Positions 1-7,083 of a stretch of 64,000 nt of DNA are shown in pieces (the first letter of the stretch is position 1; every line of letters starts with the position of its first letter). A model generated the notes under the pieces. It ran no database searches, had not been told where the DNA came from, and saw nothing but the letters and a program-made list of their open reading frames with translations. The stretch is from Deltaproteobacteria bacterium (GTDB lineage: Bacteria; Myxococcota; JADLHZ01). The position numbers and the translations under genes are program-made. Location of the stretch: contig JADLHZ010000084.1 in NCBI GenBank assembly GCA_020848545.1, forward strand, positions 124,001 to 188,000. The letters are read 5' to 3'.

Positions 1-152
1 TTGCAGGTGCCGTCGGCGCCGCAGTAGAGGCCGCTGGTGCACGGCTCGGACTGCGAGCAGCTCGCGCCGGGTTTGTTCGGATCGCACGCGTCGCAATCCG
101 TGAAGCCAGAAAACACACCCACCAAGAGGACGCCCACCACCACGTGCCGCAT
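1..152 (-). CDS. Cys-rich secreted protein, N-terminal part
   Basis: The reverse strand reads from an ATG at 152 off the left edge of the window, about 50 codons. The first residues (MRHVVVGVLLVGVFSG) form a hydrophobic signal-peptide-like segment. A run of closely spaced cysteines follows (DCDACDPN, SCSQSEPC, LYCGADGTC), like the disulfide-rich modules of myxobacterial secreted proteins and of the lipoprotein at 57387-59921. No clean lipobox is seen, so lipidation is uncertain. It is divergent from the lytic transglycosylase gene. The function is not recognisable from this fragment. Confidence 0.6.
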   Translation of the reverse strand, partial: MRHVVVGVLLVGVFSGFTDCDACDPNKPGASCSQSEPCTSGLYCGADGTC

Positions 153-195
153 GGTCTCGTTTTCGGACCCGGCCGGAGGCGAGTTGCGTGCGATC

Positions 196-237
196 GCTCT
201 TTCTTTGGCGACGCCCGCTCTTTCTTTTGCGGCGCCC
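196..237. repeat. Two tandem 21-bp direct repeats in a divergent promoter region
   Basis: The unit at 196-216 begins GCTCTTTCTTTGGCGACGCCC and is repeated at 217-237 with 2 mismatches by eye. It lies between the divergent Cys-rich gene and the lytic transglycosylase. A weak promoter for the latter (TTGCGG at 227, 16-nt spacer, TAAACT at 249) overlaps the second copy. It could be a regulator site or a simple duplication. Confidence 0.5.
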
Positions 238-266
238 CGAGGTTTGTCTAAACTCGAACGGTCATT

Positions 267-1838
267 ATGCTTTTCCTGCAGCTCATGATGCTCATCACGG
301 CTCCGGCGCCGGCCTCGCAACCCGTGGCTCCGGCGGCCGCGAGTCAGCCGGCCGATGACGACGACACGGACGCCGAGGACGACGGCGACGCGGTCGACGA
401 CGAGGCCGCCGAGCTGTGGAAGCTGCAGGAGCTCGACGCCCAGAACGCCGTGGTCATCGACGAGGACGACTGGCTGCCCATCGACGACATCGACGCAGCG
501 CGGCGACAGACTTTGCGCCTGCGCCGCACACATCCGGAAGAAGTCGCGGCCCTGCTCGAGAGCGACCCGGCGGCGCTGCTCGGCCGGCGCTTGGCGTTGC
601 CCGCGGCGGAGACGCTGTGGCCGATGTTCGTCGAGTACGATGGCAAGAGCGGCCTGTACGACCCGAAGAGCTACGACATCCCGCTGCAGATGCACCCCTT
701 GGTCGAGCAGTGGATCGCGTTCTTCACCGGCCGCGGCCGTGAGTACTTCAACCGCTGGCTCGCGCGCTCGACGCGCTACATCCCGATCTTTCGCGACATC
801 CTAAAAGAGCACAACATGCCGCAGGACACGGTCTACCTCTCGATGATCGAGAGCGGCTTCAACGTGCGGGCGTTCTCGCGCGCGAAGGCCGCTGGGCCGT
901 GGCAGTTCATGAAGGGCACCGGGGTGCGCTTCGGCTTGAAGGTGGACAACTGGGTCGACGATCGCCGCGACTGGATCAAAGCGACGCACGCCGCCGCGAA
1001 GTACCTCCGTGAGCTGCACGGCCAGCTCGGCCACTGGTTCTTGGCGTGGGCGGGCTACAACGCGGGCGGCGGGCGCATCAGCCGCGCGATCAACAAGTTC
1101 GACACGCGCGACTTCTTCGAGATGATCAAGGGCCGCGGCCTGCACCCCGAGACGAAGAACTACGTGCCGAAGCTCATCGCTGCCGCGATCGTCGCCAAGA
1201 GCCCGCGCCGCTTCGGCTTCACCGACGTCGAGTGGCTGCAGCCCTTCGACTTCGAGATCGTCTCCGTCGAGGGCGGGATCGATCTGCGCTACGCGGCCAA
1301 AGCGTGCGGCGTCGATCACGAGACGATGCTCGAGATGAACCCGTCGTTGAAGTTCGGGATCACGCCGCCGGATCGCAAGTGGGACCTGCGTATTCCGAAG
1401 GGGACGAAGCCCGGGTTCGTCGAGAAGCTCGCCGCGCTCGTGCCGAAGACGAAGCCGCAGTACCGCATTCACCAAGCGCGGCGCGGCGAGACGCTCGCGG
1501 GCATCGCGGCGATCTACGGCTCGTTGCCGGAGCTCATCCGCGAGCAGAACCGGCTCGGCGCCGACAACCGCTTGCCGCGCGGGATCGATCTCTTGGTGCC
1601 GCTCGTGCCGGGGATGAAGCCACAGCCGCGGCCGCCGGAGCCGGTGCGCGTGGCGACGCCAAAGCCGGCAGGGACGCCCGTCGTCGCGAAGGGCGGCGTG
1701 TACGTGGTGCAGTCGGGTGACTCATTGTGGTCGATCTCGCAAGCGTACGGCTGCACCGTCGCCGACTTGAAGCAGTTGAACGGCATCAGCAACCACCGCG
1801 GCTTGCAGGCGGGGCAGTCGATCAAGATCCCTCAATAA
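267..1838 (+). CDS. mltD: MltD-like membrane-bound lytic murein transglycosylase with two LysM domains
   Basis: A 523-aa exported peptidoglycan lyase that cleaves the MurNAc-GlcNAc bond to give 1,6-anhydro ends. A hydrophobic N-terminus (MLFLQLMMLITAPAPA) serves as signal peptide. It is followed by a Pro/Ala and then very acidic linker (about residues 15-50). The SLT domain spans about residues 180-320, with the catalytic Glu195 in MIESGF, then PWQFM and the YNAG motif near 264-267. Two LysM modules lie at about 401-447 and 478-523 (VVQSGDSLWSIS). The arrangement matches MltD. A REPIN-like inverted repeat begins directly after the TAA stop. The lack of an SD and a possible promoter very close to the ATG hint at a short or absent leader. 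Confidence 0.9.
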   Translation: MLFLQLMMLITAPAPASQPVAPAAASQPADDDDTDAEDDGDAVDDEAAELWKLQELDAQNAVVIDEDDWLPIDDIDAARRQTLRLRRTHPEEVAALLESDPAALLGRRLALPAAETLWPMFVEYDGKSGLYDPKSYDIPLQMHPLVEQWIAFFTGRGREYFNRWLARSTRYIPIFRDILKEHNMPQDTVYLSMIESGFNVRAFSRAKAAGPWQFMKGTGVRFGLKVDNWVDDRRDWIKATHAAAKYLRELHGQLGHWFLAWAGYNAGGGRISRAINKFDTRDFFEMIKGRGLHPETKNYVPKLIAAAIVAKSPRRFGFTDVEWLQPFDFEIVSVEGGIDLRYAAKACGVDHETMLEMNPSLKFGITPPDRKWDLRIPKGTKPGFVEKLAALVPKTKPQYRIHQARRGETLAGIAAIYGSLPELIREQNRLGADNRLPRGIDLLVPLVPGMKPQPRPPEPVRVATPKPAGTPVVAKGGVYVVQSGDSLWSISQAYGCTVADLKQLNGISNHRGLQAGQSIKIPQ

Positions 1839-1911
1839 GGGACCTGGGACCATTTCAAACGCACCGCAACCAAGCGACGCACACCACGGAAACGAAATGG
1901 TCCCTGGTCCG
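1839..1911. repeat. REPIN-like paired inverted repeat after mltD
   Basis: The left arm GGGACCTGGGACCATTTC (1839-1856) pairs with the right arm at 1894-1911 (GAAATGGTCCCTGGTCCG), with 2 mismatches over 18 and a 37-bp centre. The left arm starts on the base after the mltD stop codon. The same motif family recurs as a pair at 48752-48853 and as a single arm at 41911-41928. That is the layout of REP doublets (REPINs). It may also act as a terminator. Confidence 0.65.
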
Positions 1912-2006
1912 GTGATGATGCTGGTTCCGTGATGAAGTCCGTGACGACCCCGATTGCAGGCGTCGATCGCGGCGTGGGAGACGTGGCGCGCCGGCCGGGC
2001 TCAAAC

Positions 2007-2035
2007 TTGATCGGTCATCCCTCGGGGGCTATGCA
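2007..2035 (+). promoter_or_regulatory. Candidate sigma-70 promoter of the T3SS operon
   Basis: TTGATC (2007-2012), a 17-nt spacer and TATGCA (2030-2035). The ATG of sctQ is only 9 nt downstream of the -10 box and no Shine-Dalgarno is seen. Transcription would therefore start almost at the initiator codon, giving a leaderless or near-leaderless mRNA. Confidence 0.45.
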
Positions 2036-2044
2036 CCACTCTTG

Positions 2045-3307
2045 ATGGCTCAGCCACAATGGCGCCCTTACCGCTTCAAGGGCTTGCCGAAGTACACGCG
2101 CGAATCAGCGGCGCTCCTCGCGAGCTTCTCCCGCTACCTCGGCGTGTCGAGCTATGGTGCGCGCCTGCTCAGCGAAGTGGCCAAGGTGGCGACCGACGTG
2201 TTCCGCGAAGAGGTGACACTCGAGTTCGATCACCTGCGCGCGATGAGCTTCGAAGAGATCGCCATGAGCGTGCCGGAGTACGCGTGCCTCGTGCGCGTCG
2301 GGTTGCAGCCGAAGGAAGAGAAGGTGGTCTGGGAGCTCGATCCGGTGCTCGCGGCCGCGCTCGTCGAGCGGCTGCTCGGCGGCAAGGGCGAAGACATCGG
2401 CATGAGCCGGCCGTTCACCGACATCGAGCGCGGTGTGCTGACCTACGGGATTCTGAAGATCGCGAGCGCATTCCAAGCGAACCTCGCGCAAGGCAGCGAG
2501 CTCGCGGTGCGCGTCGAGGCGATCGAGCAGTCGATCGATCCCTATCGCACGCTCTATCAAGACGACCTCGCGTTTCACACGCTGAGCATCAAGGCGAGCT
2601 TCGGCGGCGTCGCGGCGTTCTCGCGCGTCTTCGTGCCACACACGCTGACCGCCGGGGCGTTCTCGATCCCGGACGAGCCCGACGGCAGCGAAGGCCACTG
2701 GCAGCTCTTGCGTAAGAACCTCTCCCGCGTCGGCGAGCAGTGGCTCGTCGGCCGCGTGAAGGTGGCGACGATCGATCTCGCGCACGAAGACATCGCCGCG
2801 CTCGACAAGGGCGACATCGTGCTCATCGAGAACCATCAGCTGCAGGGCACCGGCGAGGCGCTGAGCGGTCAAGCCGACGTGCTGCTCGGGCGCGCGAAAA
2901 ATGGCGTGGTGCGCACACAGCTACTTTGGCGTAATGGTCGGTGCGATCTGCAGATCTCCGAGCTCGCCTTGCAACAGGAGCCGCAAAACATGTCCGACGA
3001 ACAAGACATCCCAGCCGAGCCCGTCGAGGTCGAAGAGGGCGGCGAAGCTCCGGCGGCGCCCGCCGACAACATGCAGGAGGCCGAAGGGCTCTTGCGCGAC
3101 GTGCCAGCTCCGGTCGTCGTCGAGCTCGGCCGCTTGAAGATGAGCACCTCGCAGGTGATCCGGTTGAAAGCCGGGCAGATCCTGCGCCTCGGCCGCAGCC
3201 CGAGCGATCCGGTGGACCTCGTGGTGAACAACCGCATCTTCGCCCGTGGCGAGCTCATCGAGATCGACGGCGAGCTCGGCGTGCGCTTGGTCCAGCTCGC
3301 GAAATGA
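2045..3307 (+). CDS. sctQ: Type III secretion C-ring protein SctQ (FliM/FliN-like)
   Basis: A 420-aa cytoplasmic protein of the sorting platform/C-ring of an injectisome. The C-terminal SpoA (FliN) domain covers about residues 350-420 (VELGRLKMSTSQVIRL, then VDLVVNNRIFARGEL). The N-terminal part is a FliM-like middle domain. A length near 420 with one terminal SpoA fits SctQ better than separate FliM and FliN. Between the two parts lies an acidic, Pro/Ala-rich linker. I use ATG 2045 rather than TTG 2042. The stop overlaps the next ATG (ATGA). It heads sctQ - fliO-like - sctR - sctS - sctT. An internal start for the C-terminal domain is annotated separately. Confidence 0.85.
   Translation: MAQPQWRPYRFKGLPKYTRESAALLASFSRYLGVSSYGARLLSEVAKVATDVFREEVTLEFDHLRAMSFEEIAMSVPEYACLVRVGLQPKEEKVVWELDPVLAAALVERLLGGKGEDIGMSRPFTDIERGVLTYGILKIASAFQANLAQGSELAVRVEAIEQSIDPYRTLYQDDLAFHTLSIKASFGGVAAFSRVFVPHTLTAGAFSIPDEPDGSEGHWQLLRKNLSRVGEQWLVGRVKVATIDLAHEDIAALDKGDIVLIENHQLQGTGEALSGQADVLLGRAKNGVVRTQLLWRNGRCDLQISELALQQEPQNMSDEQDIPAEPVEVEEGGEAPAAPADNMQEAEGLLRDVPAPVVVELGRLKMSTSQVIRLKAGQILRLGRSPSDPVDLVVNNRIFARGELIEIDGELGVRLVQLAK
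2990..3307 (+). CDS. Possible separately translated SctQ-C (FliN-like) product within sctQ
   Basis: An in-frame ATG at 2990 is preceded by CAGGAG (2975-2980) at 9-nt spacing, a better SD than the full-length gene has. The product would be 105 aa: an acidic N-terminus (MSDEQD...) plus the whole SpoA domain, much like a free-standing FliN. Internal initiation yielding a SpoA-only subunit is established for YscQ, SpaO and Spa33. Its use here is inferred from the SD spacing and the domain boundary. Confidence 0.45.
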   Translation: MSDEQDIPAEPVEVEEGGEAPAAPADNMQEAEGLLRDVPAPVVVELGRLKMSTSQVIRLKAGQILRLGRSPSDPVDLVVNNRIFARGELIEIDGELGVRLVQLAK

Positions 3308-3864
3308 CGCGCGTTCTCTGGTTCGCCTTCCTGCTCTCAGCGCCGCTCGTTGCGGGCGCAGCGCCCGCGCCTGTCGCTCCGCCGCCGACCGCGATCACCA
3401 AGGAGACGCGGCCGGAGCTCTTCCAAGACGAGCCGCCGCCGCGTCCAGGCTCGGCGTCGCAGCCGGCTGAAGCGCAGCCGAAGGAGACGACCACCGGCTT
3501 CTGGCTGATGATGCTGCTGCGCACGATGATCGTGCTCGGCGTCGTCGTCCTGCTCGCGTACCTGATCTTGAACAAAGGCCTCTCGCGCCTGATGAAGCTG
3601 ACGGGCGTCAAGCAAGGCAAGAACCTCACGCTGATCGAACGCCTCGCGCTCGACCAGAAGCACAGCCTCTTCATCATCGAGATCGATGGCCGCCGCCTCG
3701 TCGTCGGCACCAGCGAGCATCAGACCTCGCTGGTCTGCGATCTCGGCGTGAATCGCGGCATGGATCGCGGCGTCGATCGCGAGGCGGCGAGCCAAATACG
3801 TGAGATCTCCGTTGCCTCTGCTATGACCGAGAGCGCGACCTTCGGAGACAAGGGAAAAACCTGA
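3304..3864 (+). CDS. FliO-like membrane protein of the T3SS operon
   Basis: A 186-aa protein with a signal-peptide-like start (MTRVLWFAFLLSAPLVAGA), a Pro-rich periplasmic stretch, and one strong transmembrane segment at about residues 65-90. A small cytoplasmic domain follows (LIERLALDQKHSLFIIEIDG, then RRLVVG), the pattern of flagellar FliO. FliO assists assembly of the FliP pore in flagella, and injectisomes normally lack it. The start ATG overlaps the sctQ stop and the stop overlaps the sctR start (TGATG), so translation is coupled on both sides. This position directly before sctR suggests the same chaperone-like role. The family call rests on topology and the C-terminal pattern. Confidence 0.7.
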   Translation: MTRVLWFAFLLSAPLVAGAAPAPVAPPPTAITKETRPELFQDEPPPRPGSASQPAEAQPKETTTGFWLMMLLRTMIVLGVVVLLAYLILNKGLSRLMKLTGVKQGKNLTLIERLALDQKHSLFIIEIDGRRLVVGTSEHQTSLVCDLGVNRGMDRGVDREAASQIREISVASAMTESATFGDKGKT

Positions 3865-4733
3865 TGCACGGCCTCTCGGCACTGGTGAAGGCGGCGACGC
3901 TGCGCGCGACGGTCATCGACCGTTATCTCCGCTCGCACGAGGGTGCCCGTGCCTTGCGTGCGCTCTTCGTCTGCGCGTTTTGCCTGGTGCTCATGGTGCT
4001 GCCGTGGGACGCGCTCGGCGCCGAGCGCAGCACGAACATCAAGGACGTGCTCGGCAAAGACACCTTCGGCAACAAGCCGCTCGTCTTGATGGTGGCGATG
4101 GGGGCGCTCACGCTGATCCCGTTCGCGCTCATGCTGATGACTAGCTTCGTGAAGATCTCGGTCGTCTTGTCGATCGTGCGCAGCGCCATCGGCACGCAGC
4201 AGATCCCGCCGACGCAAGTGATCACGGGCCTCGCCGTCGTGCTCACGGTGTACATCATGGCGCCGGTCGGCATCGAAGTTTACCGGGTGAACGAAGACCT
4301 CGTGAAGCGCGAGTCGAACCAGGGCGTGGTGTCGGGCGCGACGGCGGACTTGTTGATCAAGGCGGTCGAGCGCGGCCAAGAGCCGATGCGCAACTTCCTC
4401 ATCAAGCACAGCCACCTCAAAGACCGCGACATGTTCTACAAGCTCGCGTGGCGCATGCGAAAGCCGGTCGATCGCGACAACTTGAGCGACAAGGACTGGC
4501 TCGTCTTGATCCCGTCGTTCGTCGTCAGCGAGCTGTCCGAGGCGTTCCAGATCGGCTTCGTGCTCTTCGTGCCCTTCTTGGTCGTCGACATCGTCGTGTC
4601 GAACATCCTGATGGCGCTCGGCATGCAGATGCTCTCGCCGACCACGATCTCGCTGCCGTTCAAGCTCTTGCTCTTCGTCATGGTCGACGGCTGGTACTTG
4701 CTCACCAAGGGTCTCGTCGTCGGCTACCAATAG
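3864..4733 (+). CDS. sctR: Type III secretion export-apparatus protein SctR
   Basis: A 289-aa member of the FliP/SctR family, the five-copy core of the inner-membrane export gate. The conserved blocks are MTSFVKISVVLSIVRSAIG with QQIPPTQVITGLAVVLT, then the C-terminal VSNILMALGMQMLSPTTISL and PFKLLLFVMVDGW. This wording is closer to injectisome SctR than to flagellar FliP. The N-terminus is longer than usual (about 50 extra residues), with a hydrophobic segment at about 30-50. A region of about 80 residues between the second and third membrane segments forms the periplasmic domain. The start overlaps the fliO-like stop by 1 nt. Confidence 0.93.
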   Translation: MHGLSALVKAATLRATVIDRYLRSHEGARALRALFVCAFCLVLMVLPWDALGAERSTNIKDVLGKDTFGNKPLVLMVAMGALTLIPFALMLMTSFVKISVVLSIVRSAIGTQQIPPTQVITGLAVVLTVYIMAPVGIEVYRVNEDLVKRESNQGVVSGATADLLIKAVERGQEPMRNFLIKHSHLKDRDMFYKLAWRMRKPVDRDNLSDKDWLVLIPSFVVSELSEAFQIGFVLFVPFLVVDIVVSNILMALGMQMLSPTTISLPFKLLLFVMVDGWYLLTKGLVVGYQ

Positions 4734-4742
4734 AGGGAACGT

Positions 4743-5018
4743 ATGGGCACTGGGCAACAGTTCATTCAGCAGGTGATGAACCAGGGGCTCATGCTGGTGA
4801 TCCTGATCAGCGGCCCGCCGATCGTCATCTCGATGATCGTCGGCATCATGATCTCGCTCTTCCAGGCCGTGACGCAGATCCAAGAGCAGACGCTCACCTT
4901 CGTGCCGAAGATGCTGATCATCTTCGGTGTGCTCGCCGCGCTGGGGCCTTGGTTCGGTACGACGATCCTGAAGTTCGCGCAGATGTGTTTCGGGCAATTC
5001 CCGCAGTATTTTTATTGA
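4743..5018 (+). CDS. sctS: Type III secretion export-apparatus protein SctS
   Basis: A 91-aa, two-helix membrane protein of the FliQ/SctS family, four copies of which complete the export gate with SctR and SctT. The diagnostic run GIMISLFQAVTQIQEQTLTF is present at about residues 38-57, with PPIVISMIVG before it. The length is normal for the family. A purine-rich AGAGGGAA lies just upstream of ATG 4743, 9 nt after the sctR stop. The gene is followed by a short GTGGCC-type tandem repeat before sctT. Confidence 0.93.
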   Translation: MGTGQQFIQQVMNQGLMLVILISGPPIVISMIVGIMISLFQAVTQIQEQTLTFVPKMLIIFGVLAALGPWFGTTILKFAQMCFGQFPQYFY

Positions 5019-5022
5019 TCCC

Positions 5023-5055
5023 AACGTGGCCGTGAACGTGGCCGTGGCCGTGGCC
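5023..5055. repeat. Hexanucleotide-type tandem repeat between sctS and sctT
   Basis: AACGTGGCCGTG is followed by a second AACGTGGCCGTG that runs into two more GTGGCC units. It occupies the 47-nt gap between sctS and sctT. It resembles the GTCGCC repeats at 57227, 57352 and 63822 in period and base content, and could expand or contract by slippage. Confidence 0.6.
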
Positions 5056-5065
5056 GAGAGAGACG

Positions 5066-5905
5066 ATGGACGCTCCTTCTTGGATGGAGATGATCAAGCG
5101 CATCGGGCTCGAGTTCACGTACTCGAACCATGTGCTCGCCGTCGCGCTCGTCATGGGGCGCCTGGTGCCGTGCGTGATCCTCGCGCCGTTCCTCGGCGGC
5201 AAGTCGACGCCGAACGAAGTGAAGATGGCGTTGATCGTCATGCTCACGCTCGTCGTCTATCCCTTCGTCTACCGCATGCTGCCGCCCGAGGCCGTGCCGC
5301 GCGAGCCGATCCCGTACATGGTCGTGCTTCTGCGCGAGATCTTCATCGGCCTCACCATGGGCCTCGTCACGAACCACGTGTTCTACGCGATCGAAATGGT
5401 CGGCCGCATGATCGACACGGCGCGCGGCTCGAACATGGCCGAGGTCATGGTGCCGCAGATGGAAGGCCGCGCGACGCCGCTCGGCGACCTCCTGTACCAA
5501 TTCTCGATCTGCCTGGTGTTCGCCCTCGGCGGCCACCGCGTCTACATCCAGACGATCGCGATGTCGTTCGAGCTCTTTCCGCTGACCAGCGAGATCGCCT
5601 GGGAGAACCCGAGCGTCTTCGTCTACTTCGACTCGGTGATGCGCATGGGCGGCGACATCCTATTGCTCGCGATCGGCATCTCGCTGCCGGCGCAGGCCGC
5701 GGTGTTCATCGTCGACGTCGTGTTCGGGCTGTTGAATCGCGTCGCGCCCCAGCTGAACGCGTACTTCATGGCGATGCCGGTCAAAGCGATGGGCGCGCTG
5801 ATCCTCCTGCTCATCTCGATGACCATGGTCGTCGCCAAGCTCGAATGGACCGTGCAGATGATGCTGGAAGAGACCGACAAGGCGCTGCGGTACTTGACGA
5901 TGTAG
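5066..5905 (+). CDS. sctT: Type III secretion export-apparatus protein SctT
   Basis: A 279-aa polytopic membrane protein of the FliR/SctT family, the single-copy cap of the export gate. About six hydrophobic segments are visible. The family block RLVPCVILAPFLGGKSTPNE lies near residues 32-52, and FAL.GGH..Y with QAAVFIVDVVFGLLNRVAP lies in the second half. It is the last gene of the operon. GAGAGAGACG precedes ATG 5066. No ATPase (SctN), SctU or SctV is in the window, so the rest of the system must be elsewhere. Confidence 0.9.
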   Translation: MDAPSWMEMIKRIGLEFTYSNHVLAVALVMGRLVPCVILAPFLGGKSTPNEVKMALIVMLTLVVYPFVYRMLPPEAVPREPIPYMVVLLREIFIGLTMGLVTNHVFYAIEMVGRMIDTARGSNMAEVMVPQMEGRATPLGDLLYQFSICLVFALGGHRVYIQTIAMSFELFPLTSEIAWENPSVFVYFDSVMRMGGDILLLAIGISLPAQAAVFIVDVVFGLLNRVAPQLNAYFMAMPVKAMGALILLLISMTMVVAKLEWTVQMMLEETDKALRYLTM

Positions 5906-5917
5906 AATTCTAAATGA

Positions 5918-5949
5918 CTACTTTAGATTATCATGATAATATAAAGTAG
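5918..5949. promoter_or_regulatory. 32-bp AT-rich near-perfect palindrome abutting the ATPase start
   Basis: CTACTTTA (5918-5925) mirrors TAAAGTAG (5942-5949), and the centre 5927-5940 is the perfect palindrome ATTATCATGATAAT. The halves differ at only one base pair. The last base touches ATG 5950, so the element occupies the normal ribosome-binding region. It is strikingly AT-rich in GC-rich surroundings. A repressor operator or an mRNA hairpin masking initiation are the likely roles. Confidence 0.7.
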
Positions 5950-7083
5950 ATGTTTGATCGATCCCTGACCCTGCCGGACGCGGAAACCTTCTTCCTGTGG
6001 GGTCCGCGCCAAACCGGCAAGAGCACCTTGCTGCGGCGCCGTTATCCGAGCGCGCCGTGGATCGACCTGCTGAAGGCCGAGGAGTTCCGCCGCTACACCG
6101 AGCGTCCAGAGCTGCTCCGCGAAGAGATCGCGAACGCTCGCTTCGTCATCATCGACGAGGTGCAGAAGGTGCCGGCGCTGCTCGATGAAGTGCATTGGCT
6201 GCACGAGAACCGCAGCGTGCGCTTCGGCATGTGCGGCTCGAGCGCGCGAAAAGTCCGGCGCGGGCACGCCAATCTCCTAGGCGGCCGCGCCGTTCGCTAC
6301 GAGCTTTTCGGGCTGACGAAGAAGGAAGTCGGCGACGAGGTGCCGCTCGATCGCATGATCAACGTCGGGTACCTGCCGGCGATCGTGACGGCGGCGCGGC
6401 CGGTTCCGCTGTTGAGCGCCTACGTCGCCGACTACTTGAAGGAAGAAGTTGCCGCCGAAGGGCTCGTGCGCAACCTGCCGGTGTTCTCGTCGTTCTTGCC
6501 GATGGCGGCGCTGTCCGACGCGGAGCTCGTGAACTTCTCGACGATCGCGCGTGACTGCGGCGTCTCCGGGCCCACGATCAAGGCGTACTTCGAGATCCTC
6601 GAAGACACCCTCCTCGGCCGTTGGTTGCCGGCGTATCGCACACGCCCCAAGCGCCGCGTGATCGGCGCGCCGAAGTGGTACTTCTCAGACGTCGGTGTCG
6701 TGAACTTCTTGGCCAAGCGCGGCGAGCTGGCGCCGGGCGCGGAGCTCTACGGAAAGGCGTTCGAGAACTGGGTCTTTCACGAGCTCTGCGCCTACAACGC
6801 CTACGCCGAGCGCTACGCCGAGCTGTCGCACTGGCGCCTTGCGAGCGGCCTCGAGGTGGACTTCATCGTCGACAAGATGCGCGTTGCAGTCGAGGCCAAA
6901 GCGAGCGCGAAGATCAGCGCCGATCATCTCCGCGGTCTGCGCGAGCTCGCAGTCGATCAGCCGAAGATCGGACGGCGCGTCGTCGTCTCACTGGAGGCGA
7001 AGCGACGGCGGACAGAAGATGGAATCGACATCCTGCCGGCGGCCGCGTTCGTCTCCGAGCTGTGGCAGGGCGGCGTGTTCTAG
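5950..7083 (+). CDS. AAA ATPase with DUF4143 domain
   Basis: A 377-aa protein of the ATP-binding AAA_14/DUF4143 family. Walker A is GPRQTGKSTLL at about residues 18-28, and a Walker B-like FVIIDEVQKVP follows at about 66-76. A C-terminal DUF4143 region (about 210-340) contains the nuclease-like end SGLEVDFIV...VAVEAKAS. The cellular role of the family is not established. The gene stands alone after the T3SS operon. It is preceded by the AT-rich palindrome, and its stop is shared through a CTAG palindrome with the convergent lipoprotein gene. Its upstream DNA is unlike its neighbours, which could mean acquisition by transfer. Confidence 0.85.
   Translation: MFDRSLTLPDAETFFLWGPRQTGKSTLLRRRYPSAPWIDLLKAEEFRRYTERPELLREEIANARFVIIDEVQKVPALLDEVHWLHENRSVRFGMCGSSARKVRRGHANLLGGRAVRYELFGLTKKEVGDEVPLDRMINVGYLPAIVTAARPVPLLSAYVADYLKEEVAAEGLVRNLPVFSSFLPMAALSDAELVNFSTIARDCGVSGPTIKAYFEILEDTLLGRWLPAYRTRPKRRVIGAPKWYFSDVGVVNFLAKRGELAPGAELYGKAFENWVFHELCAYNAYAERYAELSHWRLASGLEVDFIVDKMRVAVEAKASAKISADHLRGLRELAVDQPKIGRRVVVSLEAKRRRTEDGIDILPAAAFVSELWQGGVF

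Noticed and set aside
2042-5905. Assignment of the export genes to a flagellum
   Set aside because: SctR and SctS motif wording and the fused SctQ are injectisome-like, and no flagellar hook, rod or filament genes occur. The FliO-like gene remains the one flagellar feature.
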